From: Apium graveolens
Lineage: Eukaryota > Streptophyta > Magnoliopsida > Apiales > Apiaceae
DNA: 64,000 nucleotides
NCBI RefSeq assembly: GCF_009905375.1
Contig: NC_133647.1
Location: 77,800,231 to 77,864,230 of the forward strand
Direction of reading: 5' to 3'
Part shown: positions 24,406 through 35,748 of the stretch, piece by piece
Layout: each line of letters starts with the position of its first letter
How positions within the stretch are numbered: the first letter of the stretch is position 1
Made by a program: the position numbers and the translations under genes
The notes under the pieces: generated by a model
What the model was told of the DNA's origin: nothing
What the model saw: the letters and a program-made list of their open reading frames with translations, nothing else
Database searches by the model: none

Positions 24406-25496
24406 ATATGGCCATCTCCCCGATCCGTTTCATGGAGGAGGTCGAAAAAGCCACCGCAGCTTCAGATCCTGTTCACTAGCCATAGCGGCTCGCACTCAGG
24501 AAATTCTCGTGGCTCACAAGACAACTCTAACCGAGCATCTTAAAGGCGGTGCTCCTTATTTTAAACTAAAGCGGCATCGAAGCTCCAAGGATGGGAGAAC
24601 ATGCGAGCCTGTTCCTAAGAGGACCCTGCTCTCCGTTCCTGCTGATATTCCTCCTCCACCTCCTCATCTTCCAGCACAGTCGTGACCATATTTGGTCGGC
24701 TCGCACAATCTAATTTCAGCGACCAGGACGTCAAGAATTGGACCTCAACATCTCTTGAAGCTAGCAATGATGACCTAACCTGGGCCGCAGTCGAGTGTCT
24801 TCCGCCGGCTCTCTAGGACCGGGAGATTCGAGCCATCGGCCAGGCTAGCGTGAAGTTGGATGCCAAGATTATAGCTCTACAAGGACAAGTCAACGAGCAT
24901 GGGTAGGAGAAAAAAGATCTGCTGGAAAATTATAATAAAAATACTTGACTTGTCGGCTGCTCATGCCAAGGAGCTGAGGGAGTAGAAGGAGGCCCATGAC
25001 CTGACCACTAATGTAGCGAGAAAGGAGATGGAGGCCCTGGAAAATAAAATTGCAGAGCTAGATGGGTCATTTTCTACTCTGACCGCGAGCCGGGAGGCCG
25101 TCCTAGCGGATGCCAGGAACCTAGGAACAAGGAATTTTATGAAGATCTTTATTAATATAGTTCCTGACTTCGATTGGGGTCTCCTCGGTGCAGGCATGGC
25201 CAGGCATGCCGAAAAAATGAAGTTGGAGATGGTGAGAGATGCCAAGATGGTTGATGAAGCTTGAGTCGCAGCTGAGCAAGCCCATACGGAGTGATAAGCC
25301 GACAAAGCTTAATTTATTTTAATTTTTTAAACTTTTGATGAGGAGGAGGGCACTCCGTTTTTGTTTTTGTTTCTATCGCAGTTGTAATTAAATTATCTCA
25401 CCCTCGGGCCTAACTCTTGACTTCGCTTAATCATCATTGTTGTAACAATTTACAAGTCTTCCATGCTCACATCGTACTGTTGTTATATATAAACAA

Positions 25497-26050
25497 GTTG
25501 GATGAGCTCGCATTGCTCACAACTTTCTCCCCTACTGGCTTAGAGTTATTTTAACTATGACCGTGTATGGAAAAATATATTCATCTAGGAGCGAGCCGAG
25601 CCCACCGGTTCGTATCGCTCCCTTGTATTTCACCATTTTTTTAGTTGCATAATTTTGCCAAGTGTTGCCTCTTCGCATGTTTAATAATGCGAGAGGATTG
25701 GTGCAAGTTAATTTCACTCATAATTTCCTTATTTGTTGGGATGGGCTCACACCGCTCCTTACAAAATTGTGCTTCTTGAGTTTAACTATTTCACTACTTC
25801 CCTTGAGTTATTATAACCCTGGCAGCACATGGCGGGTCAAGTTAACAAACGAGCCGAGTCCATCGCTCGCATTGCTTGTCTATTATTCTCATGAGCTCAT
25901 CTTGCTTTTTTAATTTAACACAAGTAAAGTAAAGTGGGACAAACCCGCATCACAAATGGTTTAGAATTGTTATAATCCTAGCCATATATGAAAAGTTTGT
26001 TTTCTTAACAGCGAGCCGGGCCCACCGGCTCGCATCGCATTTCCACGCCT
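25497..26050 (+). repeat. Degenerate long tandem repeats downstream of the pseudogene
   Basis: Three diverged copies follow the same script: a GAGCTCGCATTGCTCAC-like start, then a GAGTTATTATAACC-like block (25543, 25805, 25964), then a CATGG or TATGGAAAA block. Each ends with GCGAGCCGAGCCCACCGG and CGTATCGC-like words (about 25590, 25850, 26010). Spacing is irregular (262 and 159 bp), so copies have gained or lost sequence. They lie in the expected 3' untranslated part of the element. Confidence 0.6.
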
Positions 26051-26310
26051 TTAGCAAAGGGATTTGTAAAAAACTTATATTTTTATTAAGTATTTTTTCC
26101 TCGAATCACAAGAAGTGCGAGCTGAAGATGCGAGCTCGCAACGTTGCTGGCTTTAAATCTTTTTGTAAGTTTGGCCTCGCATGACGTAACTCTAGGTGGG
26201 CTCAGGAGCTTTGATTGCTTTATCTACTTTTACAATCTTCTTCAAATCTTTAGTGTTCCGTTTTGTAAACATTATTTCCAAGCTAGCTGAGGCCCAACTC
26301 GGATTGAAAA

Positions 26311-27098
26311 TTTAACACCCCATAATTACTGCGTACTGTGACCCCACAATATACACACACACCACAAGTTATAGTCTCAGAGATGAATAACAAAAATAAC
26401 ACAAGTCATTTTATTCCACAATTATAAGTCATTACACCTCAAAAGGGTTTCTGAATAAATTTACATATTCTTTGTCATTATTACAATTCATAAATATACA
26501 TAAGTCTGGTACATCAAAAGTTGAAAACCTAGCCTATTGGTAGTTCCTACCTTAGCTACAACGACATCAACGCCTACAGGAGACTGTGAAACATTTCCTA
26601 TCCGCTCACCAATTGGGAGCTTGGTCCTATTCATCTTGTCTAGATGTTGTTGTGTGATGAAAGAATAAAGCAAGGGTGAGCAACATGCCCACCGAAATAA
26701 CATGTATAATAATTAACAATATATGAACATTCTCACAATACTCACGAAAGTCTTGGTCAAGAAGAAATGAACTAAGTTTGATATCTTATCGCGACCAAGT
26801 CACAAAATATTCAGTATATATGTGTATATACTTTTAAAAATCTTGGAAATCCTCTTCCATGCATAATATACATAGAGTTCTAGTTTATAACTGTATAAAA
26901 ATATCGTTGCAAGGTGATCTCATATATCTAACCTTGTCTCAACGTTTTTCTGAAAATCTTTGTCATGAATAAGATAATCATTAACTAGATATAAGCGGAA
27001 AAGATGAAGTTACAAGATACTCCAATATACTTATAACTTTTCCGAATACTACTTGAACTACCACCGTTCAAGTTATAATCAGTTTCAAAAGTTCATCA
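26311..27098 (-). repeat. LTR1 fragment, 788 bp, with internal deletion
   Basis: Matches the first ~870 bp (plus-strand left part) of the solo LTR1 from TTTAACACCCC through GTTCATCA. About 60 bp after the first ten bases are missing. It contains the short conserved frame (26488-26655, MNRTKLPIGERIGN). The right end breaks off inside the LTR and joins a primer-site leader of the LTR3 family, so the junction is a deletion or recombination point. Confidence 0.88.
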
Positions 27099-27165
27099 GT
27101 CTACCCATTCCCGTCAATCTAGGCTTGTGTCAGTGACTTATAACTTGTAGCTCTGATACCAAACC
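27099..27165 (-). mobile_element. 5' leader stub of an LTR3-family element with primer binding site
   Basis: 67 bp matching 62797-62863, the leader of the Tekay-like element. The element strand carries TGGTATCAGAGC at 27150-27161, four bases from the LTR. This puts an internal 5' end to the left of LTR3 and a polypurine tract to its right, so this LTR is shared by two tandem element copies, the left one almost wholly deleted. Confidence 0.85.
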
Positions 27166-28786
27166 TGTGGCGCCCTCCAAACCCGGGTCAGAAGTTTGGG
27201 GTCCACACACACACACCTTATTGATAACCTGCTTATAACAATAATAAAGATAATAATAATATGCAGTGACCCTACTTACCAACTACCACAGACCGCAACA
27301 GGTTAAAGTATGTACACAAGCCACACACACACACTTATATTATAAACGCCCAAATCCCAACTATTCAAACTTACAACTGAATATTAAACATCATTACAAA
27401 CTTTACAAACTTAAACTATCTCAAAAGCTGTCAGCTAGCTTAACTCGATCAACCTGGACCCCTAGCTCTCGCACTGGATTGGGGATCCTCGCTACCAACA
27501 GGTTCCTTCTTAACTGGAAAAGAACATAAACAAAATCACACAAATGAGCTAACTAGCTCAGCAAGTCACATTGACAATACTGAGAACAAACAATGATCAA
27601 GTGAAATAATTTGAGGTGTCAAGAGAACAATGGATAATGATTCAGAATTGGATATAAAATTTTCATTTAAAAAAAAACAAGGTTAGGCTGCTGATCAGTC
27701 ACGCACTAACGCAAAGCAAGGCACACAACTTTGCTCTAATTACTGGATCCAAGGCACACATTTGCCTAACTTGACCACCAATCTGGTCTGACCACGAATC
27801 TGGTCCATAATTTAATAAAATAATCCAATTCTATCACAATAACAGATAAAAAATGTAAAACAATAAACAGAGTCATAATCAACATGTGATATTTCAATCA
27901 TGAGATGGGTTTTAATCTTCACAAGGAAACAAAATAGCAATTTCAAAGAATGGCTATCAGATGGTGAAAGAATCGGATAACAAAAGAATCAAAGTTTCAA
28001 GGTTTAAAGGATTTGGTCTTTCAATTTATAAGGTATAATGGTTTGAGTATATAAGCAAATCTTGGTTCAGTGTTCGGTATTTAGTTTATATGTATTTGTG
28101 GAGTAGTTTCATATATCTGTGGTTCATCTTTGGGTATTCAGTAATCAATGGTTCTGAAAGAATAAGGTTTACGGTTCAAAGATCAATAACAGGAATCAAG
28201 GTTTAGGGTTCGGTGCTTCAAAGCACTTGTAATATAAGATAAAACTATCGGCTATTCATAATATACCTCGAGAAAGTTCAGAACACTTGCTTGGTACTAG
28301 CTTGCTATACTTCACCAATTTTCAATCACAATCTCCTACTCCTCGACTACCAGTTTCCCTTTCCTACGCCTTGCCTCTTCTTCTCACATATCATAAGTAT
28401 CTATTAATACGTAACTCATATAATTCTATTCGGTATACATTTCTATCTACCCTTCGTTTTACCCAAATCCGACTAATGAAACAAATCACGTATAACACAT
28501 AGCACGTCAAACAACTAATGAAATTCATTTTATAGAGAGGTCTCGGGTCATAAAAACTCTTTCAGGTATTTAATATGATTTTTAAAATATTTTCGGAGTC
28601 AAAACGGGTCGTTGGATCAATTTCGGGTAATAAACAGAGTCTGATTACTCAAATCTGACTCTAAAATAATTTTATAATAACTATCGAGCCTTAAAAATAA
28701 TTTAAAATAATATTTCAAAGCTCGAAATTATTTTTTAGGATTTTTAAATCATTTTAAAATAATTAAATCCAATTAAATAATCAACT

Positions 28787-28872
28787 GAAATCAATTAATA
28801 AATAATTAAACTAATTAATCAATTAATATTTAAATTAATTGATCAATTAATCAATTAATTATTAAATAAAAT
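28787..28872. repeat. AATTAATT/ATCAATTAATC palindromic tract in LTR3
   Basis: Repeated near-palindromic words AATTAATTGATCAATTAATC and TTAATTAATTAA could form hairpins. It is a low-complexity part of the LTR. Confidence 0.6.
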
Positions 28873-29927
28873 TAATTAATTAAGTAATTTAAATTTATTT
28901 TTGAATTAAAAATGAATTTTGGAATTAAAATAAAAGATTTTTGGAATTTTAGAAAATAAAAATCAATTTTGGAAATGAATTTATAAAAGAAATCTGATTT
29001 TTAAAAGTTTCTGAAACAGAAATCAAGTTTTTGCAAAGTTTGAAAACCCTGGGGGACTAAACTGTAAAAACAGGAATTAGGAATTGATTTTACAAAAATT
29101 TGGATCAAAACCGGGTCAAACTGGGTTGGATTTAGGGTCGCCAAGAATAAAAATGGGTTCTTCATGAACCCAGAATCTGGCGACCGTTAAAAAACTCCGG
29201 CGAGCCCCGATCTGAGCACAAACAACATGGTTTCGTGTGATTCAGACGGGGTTTTCATTCCAAATCGCTCCCAGAGTTCAAATCAAGCAACAATCGAACC
29301 AAACAATAGCTGGAAATAGAAATCCGGCCAAAACTCCCAAGAACACCGACGAACTTTCAAATCAAAACCATGGTCATTACGAGCAAAGTCGCAAGTTATA
29401 TATGAATCGATTGAAAATTTCAAGGGGAACAAAACCCACCCCTCTAGAACGTCTACAAATCTCTAAATAAGAAACCCCCAAATTTAATCAAGAACATTCA
29501 GACGAGTATAAACCCTAATTATAAAATTCGAGAATCAAACCCTAATTTAAACATGTTATTGAACTCCAAATTGATCATATGACATACCAAAATCATCAGG
29601 AAAAGAAGAGCTACAACATGCAATCATCAAATCATACATACAGTTGCTCGAACTCAAAACCCAAATTTTAATTCTTAAAAAATTTGAATATAAATCAGTT
29701 TATAGGAAATTACCCTTTGATTCTGTAGTGATTTTGATGGATGATTCTGAAAGTACAAATCAATAGCTTCGTTTTGAGTATATGCACGCCAAAATCCGAT
29801 ATCGATAACGCCTCCGGATTTGAGTTTGATTACGAAGAACGAAATATAAATATAGTATTTTCTCTGTTTTATAAATATTTTACTGGTTTGCAAATGATTT
29901 TTGGTAAGGAAATAATTATGGTAAGGG

Positions 29928-29936
29928 CTATTTATA
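29928..29936 (-). promoter_or_regulatory. Candidate TATA box of LTR3
   Basis: Element strand reads AATATAAATAGCCC. It lies about 690 bp into the LTR in element sense, a plausible U3/R position. Other AT-rich words nearby make the choice uncertain. Confidence 0.35.
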
Positions 29937-30617
29937 TTTACGGAAAAATAGTATCTCGTTGGACCATTTCGGATATAAAATAGTACGTTTATTTATAAAA
30001 ACGGATCCAAAACGGTACCGGTTCCGGGATAATTATCCAAATATGTACAATTTGTACTGCGGTCTTGGTCTCAGCGCCTGGTTACACGTATTACGAGGTG
30101 ATAATTATAATAGTTTAATAAAAAGATCCTGTTTATCGAGAATACGAGTTTTACTGATTTACCGAAAGAATTTTGTATCGAAAATATTGCGCCGGGACCC
30201 GCACAGGATAAACCGTACGCCGGATCGAAAAAGTCAAAATATGGAAAATGCTCCGAATATTGCATTTAGGTTAGGAAGGAGTTCTCGGAAGAGTTTCGGG
30301 TTATAAAAATGTAAAAAAAGGTGAAGTCGGCTGGTTAGCGATTATATAAAATAGTTTAGAGATACTCGGAAAAAGAATTTATTAAATCCATAAATTTCCT
30401 ATAAAATCACAAATCAACATAAAAATAATTAGGAAGATATGACTATTATCTATATTTTATTTTGGATATATAAAAATTAAAATACTCAAATTATATCAAT
30501 TTTAAACATCCAAACACATATATCACTTAACACATAATTCACAGAATAAATATTGAACATGCATAATATTTATTTATTAACAAAAATAATTACACGATAT
30601 ATCCCAGATATTACATC

Positions 30618-30632
30618 CTCCCCGCCTTAAAA
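30618..30632 (-). other. Polypurine tract of the Tekay-like element
   Basis: Element strand reads TTAAGGCGGGGAGGA immediately next to the LTR start TGTAATATC. It is preceded by AGAATCCTT, the block shared with elements A, B and C. Confidence 0.88.
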
Positions 30633-30655
30633 GGATTCTGTCCTCAGAATCTTCT

Positions 30656-31991
30656 AAGAAAACAAATGAGGGTACTTTTCTTTCATATCACTTTCTAAAT
30701 CCCAGGTTGATTCTTCAACCTTTGGGTTTCTCCATAACACTCTTATAACTTTACCACTTTATTTCTTAACACTTTCTCTCTCTCTCTCTTCTAGAATCTC
30801 TATCGGACTCTCTACATATGACAAATCTGCTTGAAGTTCTATTGGATTGTATTCAATTACATGCCTGGAGTCTGGATTATATTTCTTAAGCATCGATATG
30901 TGAAAAACATTATGAATGTGCTCCATGTGCGGGGGTAACGCCAACTCGTAAGCTACTTTGCCAACACGCTTTAGGATGTCAAAAGGTCCGACATATCTTG
31001 GGCTTAGCTTCCCTTTCGTTCCAAACCTTGTTAGTCCTTTCCATGGTGATACTTTCAGTAATACCAAGCTTTCTTCTTCAAATTCCATGTCCTTCCTTGA
31101 CTGGTCTGCATATTTCCTTTGACGGTCTTGGGCTGCTATTAATCTCTTCTGGATCACTTCAACAACTTCCTTCGTCTATTGCACTAATTCAGGTCCAAGT
31201 ATTTTGCGTTCTCCTACTTCATCCCAATATACGGGAGTTCGACATTTGCGTCCATAAAGAGCTTCATAGGTTGGCATCCCAGTACTGGCATGATAACTGT
31301 TATTGTAAGCAAATTCTACCAATGGAAAATGCTCGTCCCAATTTCCTTTAAAATCAATAGCACAAACGCGTAACATGACTTCAATTGTCTTAATCGTTCG
31401 TTCACTTTGGCCATCCGTCTGCGGATGATAAGCCGTACTCATTTTCAGTCTCGTTCCTAAACATTCTTGAAAACTTTTACAAAATCTTGAATTAAATCTC
31501 GGATCTCGATCGGATACAACAGACACAGGAACTGCATGACGAACTACGATTTCTTTCAGGTACATATGGACTAACTTGTCTAGTGAAAATCTTTCATTTA
31601 TAGGCAAGAAATGAGCTGATTTGGTAAGTCTGTCCACTATAACCCAAATGGCATCATGATTGGCTTTTGTCCTTGGTAATCCGACTATGAAATCCATGGC
31701 AATGTGCTCTCACTTCCACTCTAGAATCTCTAATGGCTGCAACAATCCACTTGGTCTCTGATGCTCTACTTTAACTCTCTGACATGTATAACATCTGCTA
31801 ACCCATTCTGCAATCTCCCTCTTCATATCTGGCCACCAATAATTTTCCTTTAAATCTCTGTACATCTTGGTACTCCCTGGATGGATTGAATACCTTGTAT
31901 TATGAGCTTCCTGTAAAATTTCATTCTTCAACTCCATTACTGGGGGGATCCAAATTCTAGAAGAAAACCTAAGAATACCTTGATCGTCCTT
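30656..31991 (-). pseudogene. Integrase with chromodomain (Tekay-like element)
   Basis: One frame runs from 31991 to the stop at 30656, broken by TGA at 31710 and stops at 31176 and 30759. The zinc-binding domain (31937-31710) has His12 and His19 and the Cys49-X2-Cys52 pair (RCYTCQR). The catalytic core (31697-31176) has Asp2 (MDFIVG), Asp63 (SDRDPRF) and Glu99 (GQSERTIK), spacing DD35E, with the YHPQTDGQ signature. The C-terminal part has the GPY/F module (SPRYVGPFDILKRVGK and HNVFHISMLKKY). After the stop at 30759 the same frame continues as a chromodomain (VIRVLWRNPKVEESTWDLES) ending at TAG 30656. All catalytic residues are present but the stops prevent a full protein. Confidence 0.9.
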
Positions 31992-32636
31992 TTACGTGCA
32001 TAATTCCTCACCTACTAAACGATTAATGTCCTGATCCATTATCTCCACTTGACACTTCCTTATCTTCTCTAACAACTCCGGCTGGAAAGTCATACTATAC
32101 ACTTTTGCTTCATCAGGCTTGCAAACTCTAATCTCCAATTCCAATTTCTGAAATTCCTTGTATATCTCCTCGGGTACTGATAACACATTCAACTTCTCTT
32201 TTTGACTTAATGCATCTGCCACAACATTTGCTTTACCGGGATGATAGTTAATCGTGCAGTCGTAATCCTTAATTAGTTCTAACCATCTTCTCTGTCTCAT
32301 ATTAAGCTCCTTTTGTGTGAATATGTACTTCAAACTTTTGTGGTCGGTATAAATCTCACATTTTTCTCCATATAGATAATGTCTCCAAATCTTCAAAGTG
32401 AATACTATGGCTGCTAGCTCCAAATCATGAGTAGGATACTTTTGTTCGTGTGGTTTGAGTTGCCTTGACGCATACGCAATAACCTTATCGTGCTGCATCA
32501 GAACATATCCTAGTCCTTTATGAGAAGCATCGCTATAGATTACGAAATTCCCTTGGTCATCTGAAAGTGACAAAATAGGTGCTGTAATTAATCTTCGCTT
32601 CAATTCCTGAAAACTTTCTTCACATTTGTGTTTCAA
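31992..32636 (-). pseudogene. RNase H (Tekay-like element)
   Basis: A 214-codon frame, shifted relative to the RT frame upstream by an indel near 32636. It contains [10 protein letters not shown] (first Asp), LELAAIVF (Glu), [11 protein letters not shown] (Asp) and [10 protein letters not shown] (last Asp), the four acidic positions of the retroelement RNase H that removes RNA from the RNA-DNA hybrid. It ends in a TAA at 31992, in the frame that continues as integrase, so a single base change separated the two. Confidence 0.88.
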
Positions 32637-33891
32637 ATAAACTTTTCATTCTTCCGTGTAAGCTTTGTCAATGGTGTTGCAATACTTGAGAAGTTTTGAA
32701 TAAATCGCCGATAATATCCCGCTAATCTCAAGAAACTTCTTAATTCTGTCGGTGTTTTCGGCTTTTCCCAATTTGTAATTGCTTCAATCTTTGCTGGGTC
32801 CACTTTGATCCCTTCATTACTGACTATGTGTCCTAAGAACTGAACTTCCTGTAGCCAAAATTCACACTTCGAGAATTTAACATATAACTTTTTCTTCCTC
32901 AAAATCTCCAAAGCTGTCCTCAAATGTTCTACATGATCCTCTTCTGTCTTTGAATAAATCAAAATATCATCTATAAACACAATAATAAACTTGTCCAAGT
33001 AATTTTGAAAATTCTGTTCATCAGGTCCATGAATGCTACCGGGGCATTGGTTAATCCAAAATACATCACTAAAAATTCATAATGTTCGTACCTTGTTCTG
33101 AAAGCTATCTTTGGTATATCCTCTGGCTTAATCTTTAGTTGCTGATATCCAGATCTCAAATCAATCTTGGAGAAGTACTTGGCTCCTTTCAACTGGTCAA
33201 GCAAATCATCAATTCTAGGTAACAGATACTTTTTATTGATTGTAAGCTTGTTGAGCTTTCGATAGTCGATGCACAGTCTCATGCTCCCATTCTTCTTCTT
33301 GATAAATGGTACTGGTACATCCCACAGGGATACACTGGGTCTGATTACTCCTTTCTCTAACAACTCTTGCAATTGCTTTGCTAGTTCCTTTATCTCGATG
33401 GGCGCCATTCTATACGGGGCCTTGGATACTGGTTCCGTTCCAGGTGCTAAGTCGATCGCAAACTCAATTTTTCTATCTGGAGGAAGTCCTGGTAACTCAT
33501 CGGGAAACACGTCTGGAAATTCATTGACTACTGGAATATCTTCAAGTTTTGCTGGCTCCTGACTTTTATCAACTACATATGTAACAAAATGCTCGCATCC
33601 TTGTCGTAATAACCTTTTGGCTTGAATCATCGTTAAGAACTTCTTTGCTTGCTTCTGGACCTTAAACATTATTATCCTATCGTCTAGCGTCTTCACCATT
33701 ACCTTCTTATTTCGACAATCTATCTGGGCATCGTGCTTAGATAACCAAACCATTCCTAAGATAACGTCAAACTCTCTTAGCTTAAATGGTATCAAATCCA
33801 CACAGAACTTATTACTAGAAATCTCAATCTCAGAATTCCCATAAATTTGATTAACAGATATATGTTCTTGATTTGCTAATTCCACAGTCAT
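32633..33891 (-). pseudogene. Protease tail and reverse transcriptase (Tekay-like element)
   Basis: The frame 33891-32971 starts within protease ([19 protein letters not shown]) and passes the linker [17 protein letters not shown]. It enters RT with [34 protein letters not shown] and YFGLTNAP. One base is missing near 33009, so the catalytic segment lies in the next frame (32998-32633). That frame has [10 protein letters not shown] with both active-site Asp, then FSKCEFW, and the connection LAGYYRRF. A second indel near 32636 shifts into RNase H. The active site is intact but separated by frameshifts, so the enzyme cannot be made as one chain. Confidence 0.9.
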
Positions 33892-33906
33892 TATTTCATT
33901 TAAATA

Positions 33907-34245
33907 CTAAACTGGACAATTTAACTTACTAACAAAATCTTGAGAAATAAATGATCGAGTTGCTCCCGAATCTATTAACACTTTGGCACATAAAGAATTC
34001 ACATTAAGCATACTCTCCACGACATCCGTATCCTGGATAGTGTCCTTCACAGACATATCAAAAACTTTAGCCCTTGGAGTCTCATTCACTGATGGAGTAG
34101 ATCTTATAATTCTCAATGCATTACTGACTGGGGCTAGTGCCTTGCAATCCCTGGCTATGTGTCCAGGCTTTCCATATTTAAAGCATGCAAATCCAATAGC
34201 TAGAACCTTAATTGCTGGATTCTGGGTAGGCTGATCCTTGCTCAC
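33907..34245 (-). pseudogene. gag C-terminal zinc knuckle and protease start (Tekay-like element)
   Basis: 112 codons in the same frame as gag and RT, bounded by stops at 34246 and 33907. The knuckle CFKYGKPGHIARDC (residues 21-34) has Tyr where the second Cys should be. The aspartic protease site LIDSGATRSF has its catalytic Asp at residue 92, followed by ISQDFVSKL. The stop at 33907 cuts protease shortly after its active site. It lies between gag and RT as in all gypsy elements. Confidence 0.85.
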
Positions 34246-35298
34246 TTACTCTCTTGCTGGATGGTTGCGGCACTCTCTCAAATAGTGCCTTTTCTGATTA
34301 CACTTGAAATAAACCACGTTCAACTTATTACAAATTCCTCCGTGCTTTTTCTCACATACTTGACAATCTGGAAAGGTTAGCCTCAACTGATTCGGCTGAT
34401 TCATATTGGCTGGACGGTTGCCCTGACCTCCGTCGCCTGCATTCTGTTTCTTGACATTAAAATTTCTTCCTGGCTGAAATTTGCCTTTCTTAAAACTTGG
34501 AAACTTCCCTGGTTGTGACTGTCCTTCATTCCCTCCAAACTTCCTCTTTTTACTTTCCTTTTCTTTATGTGACATCTCGCTCTCAGTTTCTGCAATCATG
34601 GCCTTTTGTACAACTCCTACATAGGTATCCAATTCAAATATGGCTACCTTCCCTCTGATCCATGGCTTCAGACCTTGCTAGAATTTCTTGGCCTTCTTCC
34701 TGTCAGTATCCACATATGATGGCACATACCTTGACAACTCTTCAAACTTACTCTCATAATCAGCTACTGACATACATCCTTGCTTTAGCTCCAAAAGCTT
34801 CAACTCCATCTGGTCCTGAACAAACTGAGGAAAATATTTTTCTAAAAATAATTCTTTGAACCTCTCCCAAGTAATAGCATCTGCACCTTCCAATGTCTTC
34901 ACAGTTTCCCACCAATAGGTGGCCTCATTCTTCAAATAATAACTTGCAAACTCAACCTTCTGTTCTTCCTTTACCTTAACTAAAGTAAAAGATTTCTCTA
35001 TTTCTTTTAGCCAAACATTCGCTTCAATTGGATCTAAGGAACCCTTGAATTCTGGTGGGTTCACCACCTGGAAAGTTTTGAAAGTTACCTGGGGGTTGGT
35101 CTGTCTTTGTTGCTGTTGAGTCAGGTGAACTGTTTGTAGAGCCAAGATTTGAAGAATCTGGGATACTGCTGGGTCTATGGGTCCTGGCTTTGCATTCTGG
35201 TTGGTATTATCTTGGTTATTATTGTTGTTGGTTTCTTCATTCTGGGTGTTGGTGCGGGTATTTCTTCTGGGAGGCATTTTCTGTAAAGAATCAAACAA
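34246..35298 (-). pseudogene. gag polyprotein (Tekay-like element)
   Basis: Start MPPRRNTRTNTQNEE lies seven codons into an open frame that begins MFDSLQK; the second Met (35277) matches the usual MPPRR start of such gag proteins. The capsid domain follows: FKTFQVVNPPEFKG, ANVWLKEIEKSF, YYLKNEATYWWE, ERFKELFLEKYFP and SVADYESKFEELSRY. A TAG at 34678 interrupts, and the same frame resumes to a TAA at 34246. The second part is basic (KKRKFGGNEGQ) and holds a knuckle-like YFKCNQKRHYLREC in which the first Cys is Tyr. Gag forms the virus-like particle in the cytoplasm. The stops make it a pseudogene. Confidence 0.9.
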
Positions 35299-35748
35299 CT
35301 TATTTAGCCTTTAAATCAAATTCTTTGCATACAAGAAAAGTTTTGTAAAACAGAAATATCTCTCGTTTTAAAAACAGTTATAACAGTTTAACTAAGTAAA
35401 TTGCATGCTTCTTTACATAATATAAACAGTTAAGGGGATAAGGTACATGGTATCACAGGTGGTATAACTGGTGCAATATGTAGAGTAAAGTAAAATAGGT
35501 GCAGTAATGTAAATTACAATGATGGAAAGGAAAAGGTACTGATGTATATAGATCAAAAGTTTTAGGTGGTACAAGCGTTAAAAATGCTTCAAAAGTAAAA
35601 GCAAAAGGGTACAACAAACCTACTCACTAGTCAGCAGATCTAGTCTATAGATACAACCCAAAAGTCTATTGATACACACTATACACTACTGTACATAATA
35701 AACAACCACAACACATTGATCAATATCTCCATCTCTGTATCTCTGACT
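35299..35748 (-). other. Leader between the extra reading frame and gag
   Basis: 450 bp without a supported frame or motif, AT-rich, in the 5' untranslated part of the Tekay-like element. Confidence 0.6.

Larger units (their letters stand above)
22474..25310 (+). pseudogene. Putative gypsy-type transposon protein (PF04195-like), three exons, broken
   Basis: Exon 1 (22474-23908) stays in one frame for about 480 codons but is cut by four stops at 22768, 23170, 23359 and 23482. Its Ser/Pro-rich N-terminus is followed by an acidic linker. From about 23500 the protein resembles the 'putative gypsy type transposon' domain (Pfam PF04195, from memory): RVPRMVLSTFLLW, SPLHPFIKDVYEYYHLAPLQ, NPNGYRATIALYIL, GYFYLSIW, GKWRSPYFYI. 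Two introns (23909-23984, 24174-24405) have GT..AG ends and keep the frame. Exon 3 starts DMAISPIRFMEEVEKA, then shifts frame, shows a basic/Pro-rich part (about 24480-24685) and a helical, probably coiled-coil C-terminus (EMEALENKIAELDGSFSTL, then MKLEMVRDAKMVDEA). Further stops occur, for example at 24146 and 25262. Proteins of this kind occur in large non-autonomous gypsy-like elements; their function is unknown. Confidence 0.65.
27166..30617 (-). repeat. LTR3, 3' LTR of the Tekay-like element, 3452 bp
   Basis: Runs from TGTGGCGCCCTCC to ...GATATTACA (TG..CA). Its first ~1.1 kb matches 62864-64000, the 5' LTR at the window end, with few differences. It is bounded by a primer site on the left and a polypurine tract on the right. 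The middle (28660-29100) is very AT-rich. No coding content is supported. Confidence 0.92.

Noticed and set aside
28787..28872. AT-palindromic tract as an origin, MITE or CRISPR-like array
   Set aside because: No spacers, no terminal repeats and no target duplication; it lies inside a conserved LTR and is low complexity.
33269..33562. 97-codon plus-strand frame opposite RT
   Set aside because: Shadow of the PR-RT coding strand, which has clear family motifs.
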